DNA from: Thermoflexales bacterium
GTDB taxonomy: Bacteria; Chloroflexota; Anaerolineae; Fen-1058
Direction: 5' to 3'
Assembly: GCA_030834835.1 (NCBI GenBank)
Contig: JAUQXD010000064.1
Span: 1 to 7,154 of the forward strand
DNA: 7,154 nucleotides
Each line of letters begins with the position of its first letter. Position 1 is the first letter of the stretch. The notes below the pieces were generated by a model. It ran no database searches. It saw nothing but the letters and a program-made list of their open reading frames with translations, and had not been told where the DNA came from. The translations under genes were made by a program, and so were the position numbers. Positions 1 through 5,751 of the stretch are shown one piece after another.

Positions 1-174
1 CCGATCACGCTGGCCCGCTCGATCGAACTTGGTTTGCTCGACGCGCCACAACTGCGCAATAATCGTTTTGCGCGCGGGCAGGCACTGACCCGGATTGTCA
101 ATGGCGCGTGTGTGGCCGTGGATGCACAGGGACGAATTTTGGCCGAGCGTGATCGCCTGGCACATCTTTTATAG
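1..174 (+). CDS. 3' end of an unrecognised protein (partial)
   Basis: An open frame runs from the first base to a TAG at 172-174 and gives the last 57 residues of a protein whose start lies outside the window. The residues look protein-like rather than random: a helical stretch with ARSIELGLLDAPQLRNN, then a probable beta-strand pair containing ACVAVDAQGRILAERD. I do not recognise the family. The stop lies 11 bases before the next start, and the RBS of the next gene (AGGAG at 173-177) overlaps this stop. The two genes are therefore almost certainly co-transcribed, and this protein probably shares a pathway with the opine dehydrogenase. The reading frame is well supported; the function is unknown. 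Confidence 0.6.
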   Translation, partial: PITLARSIELGLLDAPQLRNNRFARGQALTRIVNGACVAVDAQGRILAERDRLAHLL

Positions 175-185
175 GAGATTTTGAT

Positions 186-1292
186 ATGGCAACGGAGACA
201 CGTTATACGGTAATTGGCGCCGGCAACGGCGGCCGGGCGATGGCCGCCCATCTGGCCTTGATGGGCTTTCCCGTGGTGCTCTACAATCGCACGCCCGAAC
301 ACATCGCCGCGTTGAAAGCGCGCGGCGGCATCGATCTGGAAAGCTATGACGGCGGGCCGCGTGGTTTTGGCAAATTGGTCGCAGCCACCTCAGATATGAA
401 AGTCGCGGTGGATCACGCTGACGTGTTGATGGTCGTCGTGCCGTCTTCCGCACATGCCGATGTTGCCAGAGCGGCTGCGCCATATTTGCGTAACGGCCAG
501 ATTATGATCTTGCACCCAGGACGAACCTGCGGCGCGATTGAAGTGGTGAAGACGCTGTGCGATAACGGCTGTACAGCGGATGTGACAGTGGCCGAAGCCG
601 GGACGTTCATCTACGCCAGCCGATCGGATGGCCCGGCTCAGACGCGCATCTTTCGCATCAAAGAGGCGCTGCCGTTGGCGGCGCTGCCCGCCACCCGCAC
701 CGCACAAGTGCTGGAGGTCATTCATCCGGCCTATCCCCAGTTCATCGACGGGATCAACGTGCTGCACACCGGCCTGGATAACATGGGTGCGGTCTTTCAT
801 CCGGCGTTGACGTTGTTGAATGCGGGGCGCATCGAATCGACGCGCGGTGATTTTGAGTTTTATATCGAAGGCGTCACCCCGTCGGTGGCGCGGGTGCTGG
901 AAGTGGTCGATCGCGAACGGGTAACGGTGGCCTCGTCGCTGGGCATCCGCGCGCAAACGGCGATGGAGTGGTTGAAGATGGCGTACGATGCTACCGGCAG
1001 CGATTTGAACGAGACCATTCATAATCAGCCCGGCTACTACGGCATCAAAGCACCCGGCACGCTGAATCATCGCTATCTGTTTGAAGACATCCCGATGAGC
1101 CTGGTGCCGATCGCGGCCCTGGGCCAGCGGTACGGCGTATCGACCGGCGGCATCGACGCGATTATCAAACTGGCCTGCATCATTCATCGCACCGATTACT
1201 GGCGGCGCGGGCGCACGCTGGAGAAACTGGGCATCGCCCAGCTCAGCGTCAGCGAACTGACGCGCTACGTCAACGATGGCGTGCGGGATTAA
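186..1292 (+). CDS. NAD(P)-dependent opine (octopine/nopaline-type) dehydrogenase
   Basis: A 368-residue cytosolic enzyme of the octopine/nopaline dehydrogenase family. Such enzymes reductively condense the amino group of an amino acid with a 2-keto acid, using NAD(P)H, to give an opine. The N-terminal Rossmann fold carries the dinucleotide loop GAGNGG at residues 11-16. A probable strand end, VVVPSSAHADVA, is near 83-94. The C-terminal all-helical substrate domain starts near 190 with the family signature HTGLDNMGAVFHP and then LLNAGRIE (210-217). His205 and Asp301 (in the motif FEDIPMSLVP) sit where the catalytic His-Asp pair lies in the Arthrobacter enzyme. The length is typical of the family. 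The start is fixed by AGGAG at 173-177, eight bases before the ATG. The gene ends nine bases before asnB. Substrates cannot be read from sequence; some relatives act on amino acids without any link to Agrobacterium-type opines. The family call is secure. Confidence 0.93.
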   Translation: MATETRYTVIGAGNGGRAMAAHLALMGFPVVLYNRTPEHIAALKARGGIDLESYDGGPRGFGKLVAATSDMKVAVDHADVLMVVVPSSAHADVARAAAPYLRNGQIMILHPGRTCGAIEVVKTLCDNGCTADVTVAEAGTFIYASRSDGPAQTRIFRIKEALPLAALPATRTAQVLEVIHPAYPQFIDGINVLHTGLDNMGAVFHPALTLLNAGRIESTRGDFEFYIEGVTPSVARVLEVVDRERVTVASSLGIRAQTAMEWLKMAYDATGSDLNETIHNQPGYYGIKAPGTLNHRYLFEDIPMSLVPIAALGQRYGVSTGGIDAIIKLACIIHRTDYWRRGRTLEKLGIAQLSVSELTRYVNDGVRD

Positions 1293-1301
1293 GGATAAGT
1301 C

Positions 1302-2822
1302 ATGTGTGGCATAGCGGGATCACTTAAAGCAACCGCAACCGACGACGTGCAGCGCATGCTGACGCGGCTACGACATCGCGGGCCGGATGGATCGGGCCTG
1401 GATGACACGCCGCTGGGCAGCCTGGGTCATACGCGCCTGGCGATTCTGGATGTGGCGGGCGGCCGCCAACCGATCCATTTTCAAGCATACTCGATCAGTT
1501 TCAACGGCGAGATTTACAACCATCAGACCTTGCGCCAGCGGTATCTGATTGATTTGTCCGCGCAGACGCGCACGGATACGGAAGTGATTGTGCAGTTGTA
1601 CGCGCGGTTGGGGCCGCGCTGCGTGGAACAGCTAGACGGCATGTTCGCGCTGGCGATCGTCGGCCCGGATGAATTCTTTCTGGCGCGTGATCCGATCGGT
1701 ATTAAGCCGTTGTACACGGCGCATCGCGGCGACACCCTGTTCTTCGCGTCGGAGATCAAGGCGTTGACGGACGTGGCCGATGACATCCGCGAGTTTCCGC
1801 CCGGTCACTGGTATCATTCGCAACTGGGGCTGCGCCAGTATTACACGGTGGGGCAAGACCTGGCGCGGTTGGACGACAATGTGCTCAACGAACTGCGCGC
1901 CCTCACCAACGACGATCAGGTGCTGCCCGTCATTCGTCACACGCTGCACGCCGCCGTGCAGAAGCGCCTGATGTCGGACGTGCCGCTGGGCGTGAGCTTA
2001 AGCGGCGGGCTGGACAGCAGTCTGGTGGCGTTGCTGGCGCGGCGCGATCACGAACAGATCAACACGTTCGCGGTCGGCGTCGAAGGCAGTTCGGATCTGG
2101 CGGCGGCGCGCGAGGTGGCGCAGTTCCTGGGCACGCGCCATCACGAGCGGGTGTACACGGAAGCCGATATGGTTGCGGCGCTGCCTCAAGTGCTGTATTA
2201 CCTGGAATCGTTTGATCCGGCGCTGGTGCGCAGCGCCATGCCCAACTACTTTCTGGCGCAGTTGTGCGCCGAACACGTCAAGGTCTTTTTGACCGGCGAA
2301 GGCGCCGACGAACTGTACGCGGGTTACGATTACCTGGCGCAGTTCGATCAACCCGACGCGCTGCACGCGGAGTTAGTCCACATCATCGGCGCGCTGCACA
2401 ACACCAATCTGCAACGCGCCGATCGGATGTCGATGGCCCACGGGCTGGAGGCGCGCGTGCCGTTTCTGGATGTGCGCTCGATTGCGCTGGCGCTAGGCCT
2501 GCCGGCGGTGTGGAAGATGCGGGGCGAGGGGCGGCCCGCCAAAGCCTTGCTACGCCGCGCCTTTGCCGATCAATTGCCAGCGGTGATCATCAATCGACCG
2601 AAAGAAAAATTCTCCAAGGGCGCGGGGTCATCTCAGATCATCGCGCAGCGCGCGGAGGCCGCGATCACCGATCGGGAGTTGGCGGATGAACGCCGGCGTT
2701 TCGCGCAAGCGTGGAATTATCATCTGCCGAATAAAGAGGCGTTGTATTACTATCGGGTGCTGCGCGACTCGTATCAAGACGATTGGATTCTGCCCAACAT
2801 GGGGCACAGCCGGAGCCTATGA
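1302..2822 (+). CDS. asnB: Asparagine synthetase (glutamine-hydrolysing), AsnB type
   Basis: A 506-residue two-domain amidotransferase. The N-terminal Ntn glutaminase domain (about 2-180) begins with the nucleophile Cys2 directly after Met1. It also keeps RHRGPDG (24-30), Arg45 in RLAILD, Asn68-Gly-Glu70, Asp92 in TDTEVI and the loop ARDPIGIKPLY (128-138). The C-terminal synthetase domain (about 205-500) has the ATP pyrophosphatase loop SGGLDSS (234-240), GEGADE (332-337), GLEARVPFLD (381-390) and the lysine of KEKFSKG (434-440). All key residues are present, so the enzyme should make an aspartyl-AMP-type intermediate and amidate it with glutamine nitrogen. It is shorter than E. coli AsnB (about 554) because the C-terminal tail is trimmed, which is common in compact bacterial forms. 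AAGGA at 1291-1295 precedes the ATG. Since it follows an opine dehydrogenase directly, a non-aspartate carboxylate substrate is possible, but ordinary asparagine synthesis is the default reading. Confidence 0.93.
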   Translation: MCGIAGSLKATATDDVQRMLTRLRHRGPDGSGLDDTPLGSLGHTRLAILDVAGGRQPIHFQAYSISFNGEIYNHQTLRQRYLIDLSAQTRTDTEVIVQLYARLGPRCVEQLDGMFALAIVGPDEFFLARDPIGIKPLYTAHRGDTLFFASEIKALTDVADDIREFPPGHWYHSQLGLRQYYTVGQDLARLDDNVLNELRALTNDDQVLPVIRHTLHAAVQKRLMSDVPLGVSLSGGLDSSLVALLARRDHEQINTFAVGVEGSSDLAAAREVAQFLGTRHHERVYTEADMVAALPQVLYYLESFDPALVRSAMPNYFLAQLCAEHVKVFLTGEGADELYAGYDYLAQFDQPDALHAELVHIIGALHNTNLQRADRMSMAHGLEARVPFLDVRSIALALGLPAVWKMRGEGRPAKALLRRAFADQLPAVIINRPKEKFSKGAGSSQIIAQRAEAAITDRELADERRRFAQAWNYHLPNKEALYYYRVLRDSYQDDWILPNMGHSRSL

Positions 2823-3406
2823 ACCCACTCTTCAATATCGAGCCTGAGGTGTACGCGGGTGTGGTCCTGCCCATCATCATCTTTTTCGCCCGCATTGTCG
2901 ATGTGTCGCTGGGTACGCTACGCATTGCTTTCATCGCGCGCGGCCATCGCTACCTTGCGCCGCTGGTCGGCTTCTTTGAGGTGTTCATCTGGATCGTCGT
3001 CATCGGCCAGATCGTGCAGAACTTGCACAGCCTCATCTCGTATCTGGCGTATGCGGCGGGCTTTGCGATGGGCAGTTACGTGGGGCTGCTGTTGGAGGCA
3101 AGGCTGGCAATCGGCACGTTGATCGTGCGCGTCATTACGCCGAGCGAGGCCGACGCGCTGATTGCGCGGCTGCACACGGCCGGTTATGGCGTGACCAGCC
3201 TGGACGCGCATGGCTCGACGGGCGACATGACGTTGATCTTTACGGTGGTTAAACGGCGGGCTTTGCCGGAAGTGATGCACCTGATCAACGAGGTGACGCC
3301 CAAAGCGTTTGTGACCGTGGAAGAAGTCCGCTCGTCCCAGGAGGGGATTTTTCCGGCCCGCGCGCACTCGTTTCCCGGCCCGCTGGCGCGGCGCAAAGCG
3401 AAGTAA
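2819..3406 (+). CDS. UPF0316 / DUF2179-domain membrane protein
   Basis: A 195-residue membrane protein of the UPF0316 family. Roughly three hydrophobic segments lie near residues 12-37, 46-67 and 72-95. The second half (about 98-172) is a soluble DUF2179-type alpha/beta domain containing GDMTLIFTVVKRR. The N-terminal signature FFARIVDVSLGTLRI (22-36) and the following GFFEVFIWI (51-59) are characteristic. No biochemical role is established for the family. The ATG overlaps the asnB stop as ATGA (2819-2822), with GGAG at 2812-2815 close upstream, so translation is probably coupled. An alternative ATG at 2783 would add 12 residues inside the asnB frame; I prefer 2819 because the family begins near this point and the overlap is classic. 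The C-terminal tail after 172 is basic and probably disordered. Confidence 0.88.
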   Translation: MNPLFNIEPEVYAGVVLPIIIFFARIVDVSLGTLRIAFIARGHRYLAPLVGFFEVFIWIVVIGQIVQNLHSLISYLAYAAGFAMGSYVGLLLEARLAIGTLIVRVITPSEADALIARLHTAGYGVTSLDAHGSTGDMTLIFTVVKRRALPEVMHLINEVTPKAFVTVEEVRSSQEGIFPARAHSFPGPLARRKAK

Positions 3407-4215
3407 GGGGCACCGCCTGAATGGCCGTGTCAACGTCACGTAACCAGGCAGGGGACATCCTGGGTCCGCGCGGCATGTCGCCGACGACGCGCATTGTGTT
3501 GTTTAATTTCTGGGAGTATCTGGCCTTTGTCGCCAACTCGCTGGTGTTTTTGCTGATCGGCCTGCAGGTCAATATTCCACAGATTGTGACGCACATCGGG
3601 CCGATCGTGGTAGCGGTTCTGGCTGTCGTGGTGAGTCGCACGGTGGTCGTGTACGGGTTGACGTGGCTGATCAATCGGCGCACGCGCAGCGTCTCGACCG
3701 TCTATCAGCACGTGCAGTTCTGGGGCGGACTGCGCGGCGCGATCAGCCTGGCGTTGGCGCTGAGCCTGTCCGCGTCGCGGGTCGATCGTGAATTGCTTAA
3801 AATCATGACGTTTGGCGTAGTGCTGTTTACGCTGGTAGGACAGGGCACGACCATGCAATTTTTGCTGAAGAAACCGGGCATGGCGCAGCACACCACTGAA
3901 ACGCTGGAGTTTGATCGACGGCATAGGCGCTTGATGGTGGCGCGGGCCGCGCGGCAGCGCCTGGAGCAGCTGCATCGCGACGGTTCTATTTCCGATCCGA
4001 CCTGGGAACAGCTGGTGCGTGAAATGGACGATCAGGTGCAGGCGCATCTCGATGAGCAGCGCGACCTGCTGAACCAGTATCCAGCCTTGCGCGCCGAAGA
4101 GTTGGAGAATGCCCGGCGCGAAGGGCTGCGCACGCAGCGCGCGACGCTGGCGGCCTTACAGCGTGACGGTGTGATCTCGGAGCGAGCGTATGAGGAACTG
4201 GTATCGGAAGTGGAT

Positions 4216-4251
4216 GCGGCGCTGGACGAGCCAGCGGCGCTGGACGAGCCA
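4216..4251 (+). repeat. 18-bp perfect tandem duplication
   Basis: The unit GCGGCGCTGGACGAGCCA occurs twice without a gap or mismatch (4216-4233 and 4234-4251). It lies in frame near the end of the antiporter remnant and encodes AALDEP twice. Identical codons argue for a recent slippage or duplication event in a region under weak constraint. Confidence 0.95.
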
Positions 4252-4284
4252 ATCACGATCCACAATGACACACCGACGGCTGAA

Positions 4285-4294
4285 GAAGGTAAGG
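4285..4294 (+). promoter_or_regulatory. Ribosome binding site of the cation-exchanger remnant
   Basis: The purine-rich stretch GAAGGTAAGG lies just upstream of the ATG at 4298 and inside the antiporter tail. That ATG overlaps the antiporter stop (ATG at 4298-4300, TGA at 4303-4305). The site supports 4298 as the original exchanger start, although the frame from it is broken almost at once. The alternative GTG at 4339 has no RBS. Confidence 0.5.
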
Positions 4295-4297
4295 CCA

Positions 4298-4517
4298 ATG
4301 CCTGATCACGCAAGGCCTGGATCGAATTCATCAGCCGTGTGGCGATTATCATTGCTGCTGCCAATGTGCTGTCACGTTACGCCGACGTGATCGCCGAGAA
4401 GACTGGTCTGGGTCGGGCCTGGGTGGGCGCGATTTTGTTGGCCGGAGCGACCTCATTGCCGGAACTGGTGTGTTGGTGGTCATGGGTAACGCATCCTGTG
4501 GTTCTTGTATGCTTTGA
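4298..4517 (+). pseudogene. Ca2+/cation antiporter-like (sodium/calcium exchanger family), N-terminal remnant
   Basis: From 4306 the frame reads AWIEFISRVAIIIAAANVLS, then DVIAEKTGLGRAWVGAILLA and GATSLPEL. This matches the first membrane helix and the alpha-1 region of Na+/Ca2+ or Ca2+/H+ exchangers, whose usual motif is G..LLA..TSLPELV. The likely start is the ATG at 4298, which has a good RBS and overlaps the antiporter stop. That ATG is in a different frame from the homologous stretch, and one missing base near 4306-4315 would reconcile them. After LPELV the original frame loses similarity. A short piece in another frame (4470-4514, VMGN..CGSCML) resembles the GN..GSCMFN segment found further along such proteins, suggesting an internal deletion plus frameshift; that part is tentative. 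The gene cannot encode a working exchanger. Confidence 0.65.
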
Positions 4518-4798
4518 GCGGCAACGGCGCCAACCCGGCGCTGGCGAAAGCGGAGTCGGTGCGGCCGGGCTACGAAGTCAGCGAACAGTTGATCAGTCGT
4601 GATCAACTCTACATCGCCGACGAGGTCTTCGTGTGCGGTTCAGCCGCCGACTGCATCGCCCTGCGCGAGATCGACTTCCGTGTCATCGGGTCGGGCAAGA
4701 TGGAGCCGATCACGCGGCGAATTCAGCAGACGTTCCAGGCGGCCATTCATGGTCGCGACGCCAGTTACGCACACTGGCTGACACCCGTCAAAGGCTGA
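4505..4798 (+). pseudogene. ilvE: Branched-chain amino acid aminotransferase, C-terminal fragment
   Basis: The last 97 residues of a fold-type IV PLP aminotransferase. Recognisable homology begins near residue 22 (about 4568) with GYEV.EQ.ISRDQLYIADEVF and continues with VCGSAADCIALREIDFRVIG and PITRRIQQTFQAAIHG, the usual IlvE ending. Intact IlvE has about 300 residues. The N-terminal domain and the catalytic PLP lysine are missing, so no activity is expected. The open frame begins after a TAA at 4487-4489, and the only start candidate, a TTG at 4505, has no RBS. The preceding 20 residues do not match the family. This is best read as the 3' end of a gene whose front was removed by the same deletions that damaged its neighbours. 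IlvE would ordinarily transaminate leucine, isoleucine and valine. The stop (4796-4798) lies 13 bases before a terminator hairpin. Confidence 0.78.
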
Positions 4799-4811
4799 AA
4801 CCGGCCTGCTG

Positions 4812-4849
4812 AAACGGCGAGCCCAGATTGGACCCGCCGTTTGTTTTGT
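4812..4849 (+). terminator. Rho-independent terminator of the plus-strand operon
   Basis: A perfect 8-bp stem, AAACGGCG (4812-4819) with CGCCGTTT (4835-4842), encloses a 15-base loop and is followed by the T-rich GTTTTGT (4843-4849). It lies 13 bases after the aminotransferase stop. The hairpin sits between convergent genes, but the minus-strand side has no T-run, so termination is mainly for the plus strand. Confidence 0.75.
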
Positions 4850-4851
4850 AT

Positions 4852-4926
4852 TCAGTTGACTCGCGCGCCGCCCTTGACTTTGGCTTCGGTAGGCCGGCGG
4901 TAAGAACGATCGGGTAACGGAGTCAT
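4852..4926 (-). CDS. Possible 24-residue coupled small ORF
   Basis: An ATG on the minus strand (4926-4924) overlaps the TGA of the 103-residue gene as ATGA, and the frame reads 24 codons to a TGA at 4854-4852. The peptide is basic (PDRSYRRPTEAKVKGGARVN at its C-terminal end) and has no membrane segment. No independent RBS is seen beyond a purine stretch near the overlap, so expression would depend on translational coupling. The frame ends just before the shared terminator hairpin. It may be a real microprotein, a decayed tail of a longer gene, or chance. I do not recognise it. Confidence 0.3.
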   Translation of the reverse strand: MTPLPDRSYRRPTEAKVKGGARVN

Positions 4927-5234
4927 CGCCCATCTCCCCATTTCTCGTCATAGTCGCCTTCCGCGCCGATGTGTCCGGCGCGACGATTGATCGTGCGCGC
5001 GGTTGTTGCGAACTCTTTCTTAGCCACCTGCCGGAGCGCGCTCGCTTCCCGACCGAATTTTTCTTGCCAGGCAGGCGCCGCAGTGAGCGTAATCAGATAG
5101 CCCGCGCGTCTATACAACTCGGTCAACGCCGGGCGAGACCTGGCCCGCGCCACATCGTGGCGGATGGCTCGAAAGATCTGCGTCATGCCAGTCTTGCTAT
5201 TCACTTCACCATAAATATGCGTGTCACGCGCCAT
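4923..5234 (-). CDS. Small basic protein of unknown function, 103 residues
   Basis: A soluble, arginine-rich, mostly helical protein. Its N-terminal part (MARDTHIYGEVNSKTGMTQIF) has a beta-like character. A helical core follows (RPALTELYRRAGYLITLT, then WQEKFGREASALRQVAKKEF), and the acidic-aromatic end is GDYDEKWGDGR. There is no signal peptide, membrane span or metal-binding cysteine pattern. I do not recognise a family. The codon pattern and a good RBS (AAGGAG, complement of 5241-5246, six bases before the ATG) show it is a real gene. It lies 32 bases downstream of the CBS gene and is probably co-transcribed with it and the PRC-barrel gene, suggesting a role in the same response. Confidence 0.72.
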   Translation of the reverse strand: MARDTHIYGEVNSKTGMTQIFRAIRHDVARARSRPALTELYRRAGYLITLTAAPAWQEKFGREASALRQVAKKEFATTARTINRRAGHIGAEGDYDEKWGDGR

Positions 5235-5266
5235 CGGAATCTCCTTATCGGCGGAGACAGTGTAGC

Positions 5267-5698
5267 CTAAAGCGCAACCACGGGCGTTTCAGACACGCGC
5301 TCCAGCACTTCTCCGGCCAGGCCTTTATCAGCGACGGCCTTTGAGAGGTCGCCAAGCGACACGATCCCGATCAGGTGGTTGTGCTGATCGAGAACGGGCA
5401 ACCGGCGGATTTGATGGACCTTCATCAAGTTGGCCGCCTCGGTGATGTCCTGCTGAGGCGATCCGCAGATCGCCATCTCCGTCATGGCATTCCGCACGGG
5501 CGTGATCATGGGATCGTAGCCGCGCGCGACAGCGCGCACCGCAATATCTCGATCGGTGATCATGCCCAACAGCTCACCGTCTTCCGTGACTGGCATTAGG
5601 CCCACATCCAGGGCCGCCATCATCTGCGCGGCTTGTTGCAAGGCCGCCTCGGGATGGACGGTCTTCACATCCCGCGTCATGATATCGCCGACTTTCAT
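5267..5698 (-). CDS. Two-CBS-domain protein (HRP1-like)
   Basis: A 143-residue cytosolic protein made of a single CBS pair (Bateman module). CBS1 covers about residues 1-60 (VGDIMTRDVKTV, then MPVTEDGELLGMITDRDIAV). CBS2 covers about 66-125 (VRNAMTEMAI, then RRLPVLDQHNHLIGIVSLGD). The TDRDIA segment is typical of stand-alone CBS proteins such as the mycobacterial hypoxic response protein 1. CBS pairs generally bind adenosine nucleotides or related ligands and regulate a partner; neither ligand nor partner is evident here. A near-perfect RBS, AGGAGGT (complement of 5704-5710), stands five bases before the ATG, predicting strong translation. The gene follows the PRC-barrel gene by 53 bases and precedes the small basic protein by 32 bases. 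Confidence 0.92.
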   Translation of the reverse strand: MKVGDIMTRDVKTVHPEAALQQAAQMMAALDVGLMPVTEDGELLGMITDRDIAVRAVARGYDPMITPVRNAMTEMAICGSPQQDITEAANLMKVHQIRRLPVLDQHNHLIGIVSLGDLSKAVADKGLAGEVLERVSETPVVAL

Positions 5699-5751
5699 GC
5701 TGTACCTCCTTGTGAATGCGCTGGCGCAGTTGCCAACGCCGGCAGAGTCGA

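Larger units (their letters stand above)
3421..4305 (+). pseudogene. CPA1-family Na+/H+ antiporter (NhaP/NHE-like), N-terminal half missing
   Basis: A 294-residue ORF holds only the C-terminal part of a cation:proton antiporter. Clear homology starts near residue 18 with GMSPTTRIVLFNFWEY, continues through the membrane segment FVANSLVFLLIGLQV, and reaches the hallmark WGGLRGAISLALALSLS (101-117). Three to four membrane spans remain; the family normally has 10-13, and the ion-binding aspartate region is absent. An in-frame TGA (3418-3420) abuts the ATG, so no longer reading frame is hidden upstream. The ATG lies 14 bases after the UPF0316 stop, with AAGGGG at 3405-3410 as a plausible RBS. The first ~15 residues may be the original start joined to a distant downstream site by an internal deletion. 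The cytoplasmic tail (about 160-294) is intact and contains two related helical units (181-212 and 244-270, each with a DG.IS...W/YE.LV.E.D pattern). It cannot be a working antiporter on its own, though a short protein may still be made. Confidence 0.8.

Noticed and set aside
390..1187. A 265-codon open frame antisense to the opine dehydrogenase
   Set aside because: It mirrors a clearly real gene in GC-rich DNA, reads as His/Arg/Gln-rich sequence without domains, and has no suitable RBS; it is a shadow frame.
2918..3439. A 173-codon minus-strand frame over the UPF0316 gene
   Set aside because: Composition is Arg/His/Gln-rich and low in hydrophobic structure, typical of an antisense shadow of a membrane protein gene.
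3436..4047. A 203-codon minus-strand frame over the antiporter remnant
   Set aside because: The plus-strand frame carries unmistakable antiporter motifs; the antisense frame shows none and is His/Gln/Arg-rich.
4640..4951. A 103-codon minus-strand frame between the aminotransferase remnant and the small basic protein
   Set aside because: It mostly lies antisense to the aminotransferase homology and crosses the terminator; the shorter ATGA-coupled frame in this area is a better candidate.
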